Assembly: GCA_050187415.1 (NCBI GenBank)
Contig: JBFWXN010000003.1
Location: forward strand, 71,878-135,877
Origin: Ga0077555 sp050187415
GTDB lineage: Bacteria > Pseudomonadota > Alphaproteobacteria > Rhizobiales > Hyphomicrobiaceae
Direction of reading: 5' to 3'
DNA: 64,000 nucleotides
Shown here: piece by piece, positions 16,083 to 25,186 of the stretch
Layout of the letters: every line of letters starts with the position of its first letter
Position numbering within the stretch: position 1 is the stretch's first letter
The notes under the pieces: model-generated
Told to the model about the DNA's origin: nothing
The model's input: the letters and a program-made list of their open reading frames with translations, nothing else
Databases searched by the model: none
Program-made: the position numbers and the translations under genes

Positions 16083-17282
16083 ATGAATATCCACGAGTAC
16101 CAGGCCAAAGACCTCTACCGTCAGTACGGCATCGCGACGGGCGAGGGGTTCCCTGCATTCTCGGTGGAAGAGGCAGTCGAGGCCGCCAGGAAGCTTCCCG
16201 GTCCGGTCTGGGTGGTGAAGGCGCAGATCCATGCGGGCGGACGTGGCAAAGGCAAATTCAACGAGGCCGCCGCGGGCAAGGGTGGCGGCGTGCGCCTCGC
16301 GAAGTCCGTGGACGAGGTCAAGGCATATGCCGGCGAGATGCTGGGCAATACCCTGGTGACTGTGCAAACCGGCGCAGCCGGCAAGCAGGTCAACCGTCTC
16401 TACGTCGAGAACGGTTCGGCCATCGCCCGCGAGCTTTACCTGTCCATGCTCGTCGATCGCTCGACCAGTCGCGTCGCGTTCATCGCCTCGACCGAGGGCG
16501 GCATGAACATCGAGGAGGTCGCGCACGAGACGCCCGAGAAAATCCTGACGTTCTCCATTGACCCTGCAACGGGTTATTCGGGCTTTCATGGCCGCAAGCT
16601 GGCGTTGGCCCTCGGCCTCGAGGGCGACCTCGCCAATCAGATGGTGAAGATGGGCGCCAACCTCTATCGGCTGTTCGTCGAGAAGGACATGAGCCTGCTC
16701 GAGATCAATCCGCTCGTGGTCACCAAGGATGACAAGCTGGTGGCGCTCGACGGCAAGATGAACTTCGATCCGAATGCGCTCTTCCGGCACAAGGAGATCG
16801 TCGAGCTGCGCGATCTGACCGAGGAGGATCCCGCCGAGATCGAAGCCTCGAAGCACGACCTGGCCTACGTCAAGCTCGACGGCACGATCGGCTGCCTCGT
16901 CAATGGCGCCGGCCTCGCCATGGCCACCATGGACATCATCAAGCTTTACGGCCTCGAGCCCGCCAACTTCCTCGACGTCGGCGGATCGGCCAGCAAGGAG
17001 AAGGTCCGCGAGGCCTTCACGATCATCCTCAACGACCCGAACGTCAACGGCATCCTGGTCAATATCTTCGGCGGCATCATGCGCTGCGATATCATCGCTG
17101 AAGGCGTGGTGGCAGCGGCCAAGGAGCTGGGCGTGAAGGTGCCGCTGGTGGTTCGGCTGGAGGGCACCAACGTCGAGCTCGGCAAGAAGATCATGGCCAG
17201 CTCGGGTCTCAAGATCGTTGCCGCCGACGACCTCGAGGACGCCGCCAAGAAGATCACCGCCGAAGTGAAGAAGGCAGCTTGA
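16083..17282 (+). CDS. sucC: Succinyl-CoA synthetase beta subunit (ADP-forming)
   Basis: 399 residues. Starts with MNIHEYQAKDL, the usual SucC N-terminus, so ATG 16083 is preferred over the GTG two codons earlier. ATP-grasp domain with VKAQIHAGGRGKGKF, YLSMLVDR, LEINPLVVTKD, and the C-terminal CoA-ligase part with NFLDVGGSASKEKV and ILVNIFGGIMRCD. It works with SucD to make ATP (or GTP) from succinyl-CoA in the TCA cycle. The alternative of malate thiokinase MtkA, common in methylotrophs, is disfavoured because the GGRGKGKF, FIASTEGGMN and IFGGIMRCD stretches follow the SucC pattern. The gene is coupled to sucD three bases downstream. Confidence 0.96.
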   Translation: MNIHEYQAKDLYRQYGIATGEGFPAFSVEEAVEAARKLPGPVWVVKAQIHAGGRGKGKFNEAAAGKGGGVRLAKSVDEVKAYAGEMLGNTLVTVQTGAAGKQVNRLYVENGSAIARELYLSMLVDRSTSRVAFIASTEGGMNIEEVAHETPEKILTFSIDPATGYSGFHGRKLALALGLEGDLANQMVKMGANLYRLFVEKDMSLLEINPLVVTKDDKLVALDGKMNFDPNALFRHKEIVELRDLTEEDPAEIEASKHDLAYVKLDGTIGCLVNGAGLAMATMDIIKLYGLEPANFLDVGGSASKEKVREAFTIILNDPNVNGILVNIFGGIMRCDIIAEGVVAAAKELGVKVPLVVRLEGTNVELGKKIMASSGLKIVAADDLEDAAKKITAEVKKAA

Positions 17283-17284
17283 CC

Positions 17285-18184
17285 ATGGCCATTCTCGTCG
17301 ACCAGAACACCAAGGTGATCTGCCAGGGCATCACCGGTTCGCAAGGCAGCTACCATACCCAGGCCGCCATGGCATATGGCACCAAGGTCGTTGGTGGCGT
17401 CACGCCCGGCAAGGGTGGCACCAGGCATCCCGACCCGAAACTCGCCGCTGTGCCGATCTTCAACAGCGTCGCCGAGGCAAAGGCCGCGACGGGCTGCAAC
17501 GCCACCTCGATCTACGTGCCGCCGCCTTTTGCGGCTGACGCCATCCTCGAGGCCATCGACGCCGAAATCCCGCTCATCGCGTGCATCACCGAGGGCATTC
17601 CCGTGATGGACATGGTCCGCGTAAAGCGCGCCCTCTCGGGCTCCGCCTCGCGCTTGATCGGGCCGAACTGCCCGGGCGTCCTGACGACCGGGGCCTGCAA
17701 GATCGGCATCATGCCCGGCAACATCTTCAAGCCGGGCCGCATCGGCATCCTGTCGCGCTCCGGCACTCTGACCTATGAAGCGGTGAAGCAGACGTCCGAC
17801 GTTGGCCTCGGCCAGTCGACCGCTGTCGGCATCGGTGGCGATCCGGTCAAGGGCACCGAGTTCATCGACATGCTCGATATGTTCCTGGCCGACCCCGAGA
17901 CCGACGCCATTGTCATGATCGGCGAAATCGGCGGTACGGCCGAGGAGGATGCCTGCGAGTTCATCAAGCGCGAGCGCGCGCGGGGCCGTGCAAAGCCGAT
18001 GGTTGGCTTCATCGCCGGCGCCGCCGCGCCCCCGGGGCGCCGCATGGGGCACGCGGGCGCGATCATCTCCGGCGGCAAGGGCAAGGCCGAAGACAAGTTC
18101 GAGGCCATGAAGTCAGCCGGCGTCCATATCTCCTACTCGCCTGCAGGTCTCGGCAAGACCATGCTCGAGGCGCTGAAAGGTTGA
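17285..18184 (+). CDS. sucD: Succinyl-CoA synthetase alpha subunit
   Basis: 299 residues from ATG 17285, two bases after the sucC stop. CoA-binding Rossmann domain (QGITGSQGSYHTQAAMAYG, VVGGVTPGKGG), substrate loop GPNCPGVLTTG, GILSRSGTLTYEA, and the phosphohistidine loop RRMGHAGAIISGG. It binds CoA and carries the phospho-His intermediate. The usual alphaproteobacterial continuation sucA-sucB (2-oxoglutarate dehydrogenase) is not found downstream; instead a 260-base gap leads to an FMN oxidase gene. The TCA branch must use sucAB located elsewhere, or none. Confidence 0.96.
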   Translation: MAILVDQNTKVICQGITGSQGSYHTQAAMAYGTKVVGGVTPGKGGTRHPDPKLAAVPIFNSVAEAKAATGCNATSIYVPPPFAADAILEAIDAEIPLIACITEGIPVMDMVRVKRALSGSASRLIGPNCPGVLTTGACKIGIMPGNIFKPGRIGILSRSGTLTYEAVKQTSDVGLGQSTAVGIGGDPVKGTEFIDMLDMFLADPETDAIVMIGEIGGTAEEDACEFIKRERARGRAKPMVGFIAGAAAPPGRRMGHAGAIISGGKGKAEDKFEAMKSAGVHISYSPAGLGKTMLEALKG

Positions 18185-18444
18185 TGAGGGATCGATCCCG
18201 GCGCTGTCCGGGTTGACCTCATGCCGTCGCCGTCCTCGAGGTCGGCGACTTGGCCGCGCGTAAGCAGCAGTTCTCAGGCCGTGCCGCGCAAAGCGGCGCT
18301 GCAATCGCCGTCCAAGCTCAACCTCGAGCGGTGCACGAGAGCAGGAGCCCGTTTCCCCATGGTTCACGACGCCCTTGCCTTCCCCTCCCCCCGGGGCTAT
18401 CGAGCGCGCCGACATAACTGACGCTCAAGCCCCGAGGAAGTCCG

Positions 18445-19533
18445 ATGGAGAAGCCTGATTTCGAGGTCCTGCACGAGTTGGTCGCCCCCGCCAAGGCGGC
18501 GCTGACCAAGGAGACGTGGGACTACCTGATGGGCGCCGGCGACACCGAGACGACGTTCGATCGTAATCGCCTCGGGATCGACAGCCTCGCATTCCGTCCC
18601 CGCGTCTTGCGCAACGTCAGCAACGTTTCGACGCGCACCAGTTTCCTGGGCAACGACCTGCGCCTTCCGGTCATCCTGGCGCCGATCGGGTCGCTGCAGG
18701 ACCTGCACAAGGACGGTGTGCTCGGCCCCAGCCGCGCCGCGCAAGCATTCGGCGTGATGCATATGTTGAGCTCGGTCGCCAAACCCGGCCTCGAAGAGGT
18801 TGCCAAGGCCGTTCCCGACTATCCGAAATTGTTCCAGCTCTACGTGCGCGGGGATGCCGACTGGGTCGATGCGCGCATCGCAACGGCCGTCGAGTGCGGA
18901 TACGCCGGAGTCGCACTGACCGTCGATCTCGACTACTACGGCCGCCGCGAGCGCGATCTCGCCAAACGCTACAAGCCGACGGCACGACGTGCATCCGGCG
19001 GGACGGGCCACGGCGACCCCTTCCAGGCGGCCTTCTCGTGGGATGACATCAAGCGTATCCGCAAGACCTGCAAGCTGCCGCTCATCCTCAAGGGGATCGC
19101 CACCGCCGAGGATGCCCGTATCGCCGTCGATCACGGCATCGAGGTCGTCTATGTCTCAAACCACGGTGGTCGCCAGCTCGACCATGGCCTCGGCGGGATC
19201 GAGGTGCTGCCAGAGGTCGTCGATGCGCTGAAGGGCAGCGCCAAGGTCGTCGTCGACGGGGGCTTCTATCGCGGCACGGACATCGTCAAGGCCATGATCC
19301 TGGGCGCCGACGCAGTTGGCATCGGTCGTTTGCAGGGACTCGCGCTGGCGGCCGGCGGTGAGGCGGGCGTCGTGCGCATGCTCGAGCTACTCGAAACAGA
19401 AATCATCTCGACGCTCGGGCTGCTCGGGGTCACTTCGTTCGCCGAGCTCGACAGAACCTACATCACCAAGGCGACACCGATCCTGCGCCAGGGACCGTTC
19501 CCGGCCTTCCCGCTCATCAAGGAAGGCTATTGA
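18445..19533 (+). CDS. FMN-dependent alpha-hydroxy-acid oxidase/dehydrogenase
   Basis: 362 residues forming the TIM-barrel family that includes lactate oxidase, glycolate oxidase and lactate 2-monooxygenase. Seen: VILAPIGSLQDLHKDG, FQLYVRGD, the strand LILKGIATAEDA with the FMN Lys, and the active-site His stretch VSNHGGRQLDHGLGGIEVLPE, followed by VVVDGGFYRGTDIVKA. A typical YYxSG loop early in the sequence is replaced by a truncated MGAGDTETTFDRN region, common in lactate-oxidase-like members. Substrate probably a small 2-hydroxy acid, but not decided. No respiratory partner gene is adjacent. Confidence 0.88.
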   Translation: MEKPDFEVLHELVAPAKAALTKETWDYLMGAGDTETTFDRNRLGIDSLAFRPRVLRNVSNVSTRTSFLGNDLRLPVILAPIGSLQDLHKDGVLGPSRAAQAFGVMHMLSSVAKPGLEEVAKAVPDYPKLFQLYVRGDADWVDARIATAVECGYAGVALTVDLDYYGRRERDLAKRYKPTARRASGGTGHGDPFQAAFSWDDIKRIRKTCKLPLILKGIATAEDARIAVDHGIEVVYVSNHGGRQLDHGLGGIEVLPEVVDALKGSAKVVVDGGFYRGTDIVKAMILGADAVGIGRLQGLALAAGGEAGVVRMLELLETEIISTLGLLGVTSFAELDRTYITKATPILRQGPFPAFPLIKEGY

Positions 19534-19547
19534 CGCTCACGCGAACC

Positions 19548-19596
19548 GGCGGGCGCCCGCCACCCCTGTCGGCCTGGCGACGGGCGCCCGCCCGTC
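19548..19596. repeat. Two GC-only palindromes after the hydroxy-acid oxidase gene
   Basis: GGCGGGCGCCCGCC at 19548-19561 is a perfect palindrome. GACGGGCG / CGCCCGTC arms with a two-base centre lie at 19579-19596. The two can also pair with each other through their GGGCGCCCG cores. They are placed 15 bases after a stop codon with no T run, so they could be a factor-dependent terminator or a stability element for the 3' end. Confidence 0.5.
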
Positions 19597-19683
19597 CGTC
19601 GGTTGCGTTCGACATCGGGCAGCGCGCAAGGCGAGGATAACGGGTGGGGGGCGATTGCTCGGGGCTATCGCCAGCGATCCGTG

Positions 19684-20064
19684 TCAGGCGGTTCGCCCGA
19701 AGCGGTTCGGCTCGTAAATTCCTTCACCAGCGATGATTCGTTCGAAGACCATGTCCGCCGTCCAGGTCGTAAACAGCGTGGCGCGTTCCGGCGCGGGGCC
19801 CGGTCCTTCATCGGAGTTGCCGTGCGTAATGGCGAACTCGTGCCCCGACGTGCCGATGAGTTCGAGGCGATAGCAGCGCGAGCGATCGCCGATATGGTCG
19901 GGCCGCCAGATCAGCCAGCCGAGATCGTGCGACAGCATCTCCTCTGCCGGGAGATGCTCGGCTCGCGGGCTCACGACGAGGCGAAAACCCCAGCCGGGCG
20001 GCAGATGCGAACGCAGCATGTCGCTCACAATCTCTTTGGCTTCATCGGTCGCGGCATGCGGCAT
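19684..20064 (-). CDS. Conserved-looking hypothetical protein
   Basis: 126 residues, no signal or membrane segment. The sequence is of mixed composition with good codon use (WGFRLVVSPRAEHLPAEEML, DHIGDRSRCYRLELIG, FTTWTADMVFERIIAGEGIY) and reads as a soluble globular domain. No family recognised. It follows the NHL-repeat gene in the same direction after 91 bases and may be its partner. Alternatives (shadow of the opposite strand) are less likely because the opposite frame is poor. Confidence 0.55.
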   Translation of the reverse strand: MPHAATDEAKEIVSDMLRSHLPPGWGFRLVVSPRAEHLPAEEMLSHDLGWLIWRPDHIGDRSRCYRLELIGTSGHEFAITHGNSDEGPGPAPERATLFTTWTADMVFERIIAGEGIYEPNRFGRTA

Positions 20065-20155
20065 GCGAACAAGCCTTCGATTTGGCGTGGCCCCGCGGTG
20101 TCGGCGCAGATGGTGCCATCACCCTTCAGAGGCGCCATCTGCGGCAACACGGTAC

Positions 20156-21133
20156 TCAGTCAGATTGCACCCGCTCCAGCTTCTGCAGCGAACGCAACGG
20201 ACGCGGCATGGTCTTGCCAGGGAAGCTCGTCGGCCAATTCGTATAGGCGACTTCGCCAACGTAGATGTCGCCACGCGAATCGAGAGCAAGCCCATGCGGT
20301 GACATGAATTGGCCAACCGCCACACCGGCGCCTTCGGTGCCGCCAAGCCGCGATATCAGCTTGCCCTGATTATCGACCACGGAAAGGCGCGGTCCCAGGT
20401 TTCGATAGGCGAGATTGACCGGCATGCCCGGTCCCAGCTCACCCACGAAGAACGTGGGCTTGGTGGTGCCCTTCCCGCACGAGCAGTAAAGCGCGCTCGG
20501 CCGGTGCAGGTTGCGCCATTCCGTCTCGTAGCGCCCGTTGCCGTCGAAGACCTGTACGCGATGGTTTTCGCGGTCGGCGACATAGACCCACCCGTCGTCG
20601 TCGGTGACGATGTTGTGCACCAGGTTGAACTCGCCTGGCCCGGTGCCCGTGTGGCCCCATGTTTGAAGCAGCTTGCCGTCGGGCGAGAATTTGTGAACGC
20701 ACGAATTCCCGTAGCCATCGGATACATAGATTTCGCCCTTCGGCGAGAGCGCCGTGTGCGTGCAGCGATGAAACGGTTCGTTCGACATGAAGGGCGCGGG
20801 CCTGCCCGGCACACCCATCGTCAACAGAACCTGGCCCTCGGCCGTGCATTTCCGCACGGAATGGTCGCCGTCGTCGGTGCAGTAGAGAATGTCGTCCTTG
20901 TCGATATGCAGGCCGTGCGGACGCTTGAACACTCCCTCGCCCCAGCTTCTGAGGAAGTTCCCCTCGCGGTCGAAGACGATCATCGGGTGCTCGCCGCGAT
21001 TGAAGACGTAGACTTGGTCCTTGGAATCGACGCCGACCGCCGCGCAGTCCATGAACTCCCAACCGTCGGGCAATTTCGCCCAATTCTCGACGATACGGTA
21101 GCGATGCTCGCCCGTCCCCAGGATGACCGACAT
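20156..21133 (-). CDS. NHL-repeat beta-propeller protein (peptidyl-amidating lyase-like)
   Basis: 325 residues from ATG 21133, which opens with MSVILGTGEHRYR; the longer upstream frame crosses the divergent promoter region. Repeated NHL blades are visible: RPHGLHIDKDDILYCTDDG, LVHNIVTDDDGWVYVADREN, SPHGLALDSRGDIYVGEV, with FNRGEHPMIVFDREGNF and GQFMSPHGL between them. The pattern is close to the lyase half of peptidylglycine alpha-amidating monooxygenase, whose members occur widely in soil bacteria, often with unknown substrate. No signal peptide seen, so cytosolic. It is divergent from the MFS gene at 21408, across a spacer of about 275 bases. Confidence 0.85.
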   Translation of the reverse strand: MSVILGTGEHRYRIVENWAKLPDGWEFMDCAAVGVDSKDQVYVFNRGEHPMIVFDREGNFLRSWGEGVFKRPHGLHIDKDDILYCTDDGDHSVRKCTAEGQVLLTMGVPGRPAPFMSNEPFHRCTHTALSPKGEIYVSDGYGNSCVHKFSPDGKLLQTWGHTGTGPGEFNLVHNIVTDDDGWVYVADRENHRVQVFDGNGRYETEWRNLHRPSALYCSCGKGTTKPTFFVGELGPGMPVNLAYRNLGPRLSVVDNQGKLISRLGGTEGAGVAVGQFMSPHGLALDSRGDIYVGEVAYTNWPTSFPGKTMPRPLRSLQKLERVQSD

Positions 21134-21407
21134 TGCGTATTCCTCCGATGACTTGGCTCGGGCGCGTGGGGCTCGCTGCAATACGCTGGCCCAGCCGCCT
21201 CTCAATACAATGATGCGCCTTCCCGCCGCCGCCGCCAAGTGGCAGGTCGGGCCGGCGATGCCGGTTGTAGTCTTGATGCCTGCGCACGACGGCCGAAGAG
21301 CATCGGCGACCCTCGCGCGGACGGCTATCTGCCCGGCCGCTAGGCAAATGCCGCCTATCGGTGCAACCATATTTGGCTCACCGTCGTCGGACCCCCCAGA
21401 TGCCTCT

Positions 21408-23033
21408 ATGACGAGCCTCGCCGAGAACCCTGAACTCACTCCCTTTCGCCGGGGAGCGATCCTGGTTTCGAATATGTTCACGGTGACGCTCTATTTCACC
21501 ACGATCCTGGTCGTGTCGACCGTGCTGCCGCAGATCCAGGGCGCCATGTCGGCGACTCCCGACGAGGTCTCCTGGATCGTCACCTTCAACATCCTCGCGA
21601 TCGCCATCGCGACGCCCATGACCGGCTGGCTCGTCGCGCGCTTCGGGCGCCGCAACACCATGTGCACCTGCGTGGCCGGTTTCGTGTTCTCTACGCTGAT
21701 GTGCGGCCTTTCTCCGTCGCTCGAGACGCTGATCTTCTGGCGCATCGCACAAGGTGCCATCGGCGCGCCGACGGTACCGCTGGCCCAATCCATCCTGCTC
21801 GACATCTTCCCCAAGGAGCGACACCGCTTCGTCATGGGCATCAATGGCATGGGCACCATTCTCGGCCCCATCATCGGCCCCGCCCTTGCGGGGCAGATCG
21901 CCGAGGATCTCGGCTGGCGCTGGGCGTTCTTCATGCTGGTGCCGGTCAGCCTGATTTCGTTTGCGGGTCTTTTCCTTCTGCTTCCGAGGGACCGGCAGAC
22001 CACCGGCGCGCGGCTCGACTGGATCGGATTTCTATCGCTCTCGACCGCGATCGGCTGTCTGCAGTTCGTGCTCTCGAGGGGCCCTCGGCTCGACTGGCTT
22101 CAGTCGCAGGAACTGGTCGTTGCGTCATGGGCCGGCGTGATCGCGTTCTGGGTTTTCCTGGGGCACAGCCTGACGGCAAAGCAGAAGCCGTTTCTGGATC
22201 TGCGCCTGCTCAGGAACCGCAATCTCGTCCTGGGCTTCATCGTGGTGTCGGTGTTCGGCATGCTCGCCTTCACGCCGATGGTCGTGCTGCCGACGCTGTT
22301 GCGGCAGCACGTCGGCTATCCCGATGCGTTGGTCGGCTGGGTGATCGGGAGCCGTGGCGTCGGCGGCCTGATCGGATTCTTCGTCGCCATGTGGATCGAT
22401 CGTCTCGATCCGCGCCTCTCGATGGCAACCGGCTTTTTGCTGCTGGCTCTGTGCGGCCTCTGGCTCACCGGCATCAATCTGGATGTCACGCCGTGGGAGT
22501 TGGCGCTCAACGGCATGGTTCAGGGCATGTGCATTGGCATCGTGTTCGTGCCGTTGTCCATCATCACGTTCTCGGATCTCGATCCGCGATTGCGTCCAGA
22601 GGCGCTCGGCATTTTCCACTTGCTGCGCAACATCGCCTCGAGCTTGTTCATCTCGGTGACGATCGCAGAGATCGTGGCCTCGACCGGCACCAACTACGCC
22701 AGGCTCGTGGAGGCGATAAATCCGTTCAACCCGGCGCTGGGCTTGCCGTGGGTTATGGGCGCGTGGGACGCTGAGACGACACCGGGTCTCGCCCGCCTCG
22801 GTCGCGAAATCACCCGGCAGGCATCGCTGATTGCCTACATCAACGCCTTCGGGCTGTTCACGATCGTGGCGTCCTGTGCCATTCCCTTCGCGTTGCTCTT
22901 CAAGCGAGCCGTGCCGCAACCGGCAGCGGCCATCGAGCCGGAATCCGACGCCGCGGCTAGAACTCCTCGGTCACCGCCAGCAGTACGATCCCGCCGACGA
23001 TCAGGGCACAGCCACCGAGCTGCAGCAGAGTAA
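21408..23033 (+). CDS. DHA2-family (EmrB/QacA-type) MFS efflux transporter
   Basis: 541 residues from ATG 21408; upstream in-frame sequence is not membrane-like. Twelve to fourteen hydrophobic helices. Motif A-like GWLVARFGRRNTM after the second helix, motif C-like GTILGPIIGPALAGQIAEDLGWRW in helix 5, and a second-half partner GVGGLIGFFVAMWIDRLDPR. These are the DHA2 features of drug:H+ antiporters in the inner membrane. No HlyD/EmrA-type adaptor gene is next to it, so it may act alone. The last 35 residues are an Arg/Pro-rich tail that overlaps the 3' end of the convergent gene by 77 bases; the true stop may be affected by this overlap. Confidence 0.9.
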   Translation: MTSLAENPELTPFRRGAILVSNMFTVTLYFTTILVVSTVLPQIQGAMSATPDEVSWIVTFNILAIAIATPMTGWLVARFGRRNTMCTCVAGFVFSTLMCGLSPSLETLIFWRIAQGAIGAPTVPLAQSILLDIFPKERHRFVMGINGMGTILGPIIGPALAGQIAEDLGWRWAFFMLVPVSLISFAGLFLLLPRDRQTTGARLDWIGFLSLSTAIGCLQFVLSRGPRLDWLQSQELVVASWAGVIAFWVFLGHSLTAKQKPFLDLRLLRNRNLVLGFIVVSVFGMLAFTPMVVLPTLLRQHVGYPDALVGWVIGSRGVGGLIGFFVAMWIDRLDPRLSMATGFLLLALCGLWLTGINLDVTPWELALNGMVQGMCIGIVFVPLSIITFSDLDPRLRPEALGIFHLLRNIASSLFISVTIAEIVASTGTNYARLVEAINPFNPALGLPWVMGAWDAETTPGLARLGREITRQASLIAYINAFGLFTIVASCAIPFALLFKRAVPQPAAAIEPESDAAARTPRSPPAVRSRRRSGHSHRAAAE

Positions 23034-23325
23034 AGCGTTCGCCGAAGGCGAGCATCGAAATCAGAAACGTCGTCACCACATACCCGTGAAGTGCCAGGTA
23101 TGACGGTCCCACCGGCGCGTGCCGTAACAGCCAGGAGTAGATCACGAACGCGACCACGTAGAGGCAGAGCACGACCAGCAGCAATGGCTCGTGCGCGAGC
23201 CGCACAAGCCATTGCGTGCCGAAATCGAACTCCCCGATCCGGTCGCCGGTGTGCTTGGCCAGAATCTGCTGCGCCGTATCGACGGCCATCAGCGCGAGAA
23301 AGCCGAGGATGACCAGTCGCTTCAT
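22957..23325 (-). CDS. Small four-helix EamA/SMR-type transporter subunit (second of pair)
   Basis: 122 residues from ATG 23325, which overlaps the stop of the upstream partner (ATGA). Four membrane helices: LVILGFLALMAVDTAQQILA, LLLVVLCLYVVAFVIYSWLL, YLALHGYVVTTFLISMLAFGE, and LGGCALIVGGIVLLAV. The GYVVTTFLISMLAFGERFT stretch is a DMT/EamA signature ending with the E-R motif. Such half-size proteins work as dimers. The gene is convergent with the MFS gene and overlaps its end. Substrate unknown (drug, metabolite or polyprenyl-linked sugar). Confidence 0.78.
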   Translation of the reverse strand: MKRLVILGFLALMAVDTAQQILAKHTGDRIGEFDFGTQWLVRLAHEPLLLVVLCLYVVAFVIYSWLLRHAPVGPSYLALHGYVVTTFLISMLAFGERFTLLQLGGCALIVGGIVLLAVTEEF

Positions 23326-23687
23326 GCTCGATCCCATCCGACGAGCACGACTCCTGCCCCGATCAGCAGTGCCGCAATAGCGCGCGCGGAGGTAATCTTT
23401 TCGCCGAAGAAGATCCGCCCGCCGATCATCACGCCGGCGATGGTGATGCTGCCCATCATCACGCCCTCGCCGAGTCCGACCACCGAGTAGAAGCCGATCC
23501 AGACCACCATCATGCCGAGGAAGCAGGCGATGGCGACCCAGAAGACCGGGACGCGGAACATGCGCCGGATGAAGTGCATATCCCGTTTGTCGGCGTTGGC
23601 CCTCGCCGATGAGGCCTTGAGAAGCAGGTGCGATGCGGTGTCGAACACGAGCATGGCGCCGAGAAGCAGCCAGGCAATCGAAGGCAT
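23322..23687 (-). CDS. Small four-helix EamA/SMR-type transporter subunit (first of pair)
   Basis: 121 residues; four membrane helices (IAWLLLGAMLVFDTASHLLL, FWVAIACFLGMMVVWIGFYSVV, GVMMGSITIAGVMIGGRIFFGE, and IAALLIGAGVVLVGW). The glycine-rich GEGVMMGSITIAGVMIGGRIFFGEK segment is again EamA-like. Together with the overlapping downstream gene it likely forms an antiparallel heterodimer, as in paired SMR proteins (EbrAB, ArnEF type). The 254 bases upstream, shared with coaBC, hold no gene and should carry both promoters. Confidence 0.78.
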   Translation of the reverse strand: MPSIAWLLLGAMLVFDTASHLLLKASSARANADKRDMHFIRRMFRVPVFWVAIACFLGMMVVWIGFYSVVGLGEGVMMGSITIAGVMIGGRIFFGEKITSARAIAALLIGAGVVLVGWDRA

Positions 23688-23941
23688 GGAGCGGGTGTTC
23701 CTCGGTCGTCCCTGATGGCCGGCGGGCCCAAGCCCGCGTTATTTCACGACCGGAATCTACCATCGATCACGTCGGACCGGGCCGATTTCGATCCCACTGG
23801 TTTCCAAGACGAGACGAGATTGCGTGCCATATGCAATCCGATCACTTGCGTGACGCTTACGATGGCGGTTCCTCGCCGTTCGCCTGTCGGCGGGCACCGT
23901 GCTAGCATCGCCCCCTCTCCGGCAACATCGGTTGTTTACCT

Positions 23942-25186
23942 GTGGCACCTTCCAAAAAGCGCATACTGCTGATTATCGGCGGCGGCATCGCGGCCTATAA
24001 GTGCCTCGATCTGATCCGGCGTGCTCGTGAGCGCGGTATCGCGGTGCGCGCCGTGATGACCAAGGCGGCAACGCAATTCGTCACGCCGCTCTCGGTCGGC
24101 GCCTTGACCGGTGACCACGTGTTCCAGGATCTGTTCAGTCTCGACGACGAGCGCGAGATCGGCCATATCCGCCTGTCCCGCGAAGCCGACCTCGTCGTCG
24201 TGGCGCCGGCTACCGCGGACCTGATGGCGAGAATGGCGGGCGGGCACGCCGACGACCTCGCGACTGCGGTGCTGATGGCCACCGACAAGCCCGTGCTGAT
24301 CGCGCCGGCCATGAACCCGTTCATGTGGCGTCATCCGGCGAACCAGCGCAATGCCGACACGCTCCGGGCCGACGGCGTTGCCTTCGTCGGACCCAACGTC
24401 GGCGAGATGGCGGAACGCAACGAGGCCGGCCCTGGCCGCATGGCGGAGCCCGCCGAGATTCTGGCCGCAATCGAAACTCGTCTTGGAGCTGGGGCAAGGA
24501 CTGGGCCGCAAAAAGGTCCTCTCGCCGGTCGTCATGTCCTCGTCACCTCCGGCCCGACCCACGAGCCGATCGATCCCGTGCGCTATATCGCCAACCGGTC
24601 TTCGGGCAAGCAGGGCCACGCGATCGCCGCCGCGGCAGCGGCCCTCGGGGCGCGCGTGACGCTCGTCTCCGGGCCGACCACGATGCCGGATCCGGTCGGC
24701 GTCGAGGTTGTCCGCATCGAATCGGCGCGCGACATGCTCGCGGCGGTCAAGGCCGCCCTTCCCGCCGAATGCGCCGTTTTTGCTGCTGCGGTTGCCGACT
24801 GGCGTGTCGTGGGGACCTCGAACGAGAAGATCAAGAAGGACGGCAAGGGCGCGCCGCATTTGGAACTGGTCGAGAACCCTGACATCTTGCGCACGATCGC
24901 TCACGAGCCTCCAACTCGGCGCCCCGCCCTCGTCATCGGCTTCGCCGCCGAAACCGAGAACGTCATCGCCTATGCCAGGAAAAAGCGCAAAGCCAAGGGC
25001 TGCGACTGGATTGTCGCCAACGACGTGAGCCCCGAGACCGGCATCATGGGCGGAGACCGCAACGCGGTGCATCTCGTCACCGCCGATGGTGTCGAGGATT
25101 GGCCGGAGATGGACAAGGCGTCCGTGGCGAGCGAACTGATGAACCGCGCGGCCCGGTACCTGCTCGCGACCACGGCGGCCATCTGA
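23942..25186 (+). CDS. coaBC: Bifunctional phosphopantothenoylcysteine synthetase/decarboxylase
   Basis: 414 residues with GTG start at 23942. CoaC half (1-185): flavoprotein start ILLIIGGGIAAYKCLDLIRRA, active-site His in EIGHIRLSREADLVVVAPATAD, and the PAMNPFMW motif. CoaB half (190-414): VLVTSGPTHEPIDPVRYIANRSSGKQGHAIA, FAAAVADWRV, and the Lys motif EKIKKDGKG. Together they make 4'-phosphopantetheine, the CoA precursor, in the cytosol. The stop overlaps the dut start (TGATG), the common coaBC-dut pairing of alphaproteobacteria, so the two form an operon. Complete and normal in length. Confidence 0.95.
   Translation: MAPSKKRILLIIGGGIAAYKCLDLIRRARERGIAVRAVMTKAATQFVTPLSVGALTGDHVFQDLFSLDDEREIGHIRLSREADLVVVAPATADLMARMAGGHADDLATAVLMATDKPVLIAPAMNPFMWRHPANQRNADTLRADGVAFVGPNVGEMAERNEAGPGRMAEPAEILAAIETRLGAGARTGPQKGPLAGRHVLVTSGPTHEPIDPVRYIANRSSGKQGHAIAAAAAALGARVTLVSGPTTMPDPVGVEVVRIESARDMLAAVKAALPAECAVFAAAVADWRVVGTSNEKIKKDGKGAPHLELVENPDILRTIAHEPPTRRPALVIGFAAETENVIAYARKKRKAKGCDWIVANDVSPETGIMGGDRNAVHLVTADGVEDWPEMDKASVASELMNRAARYLLATTAAI

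Noticed and set aside
16083..18184. Malate thiokinase (mtkAB) of the serine cycle
   Set aside because: The residues around the ATP-grasp loops and IFGGIMRCD follow SucC, and no serine-cycle genes are nearby.
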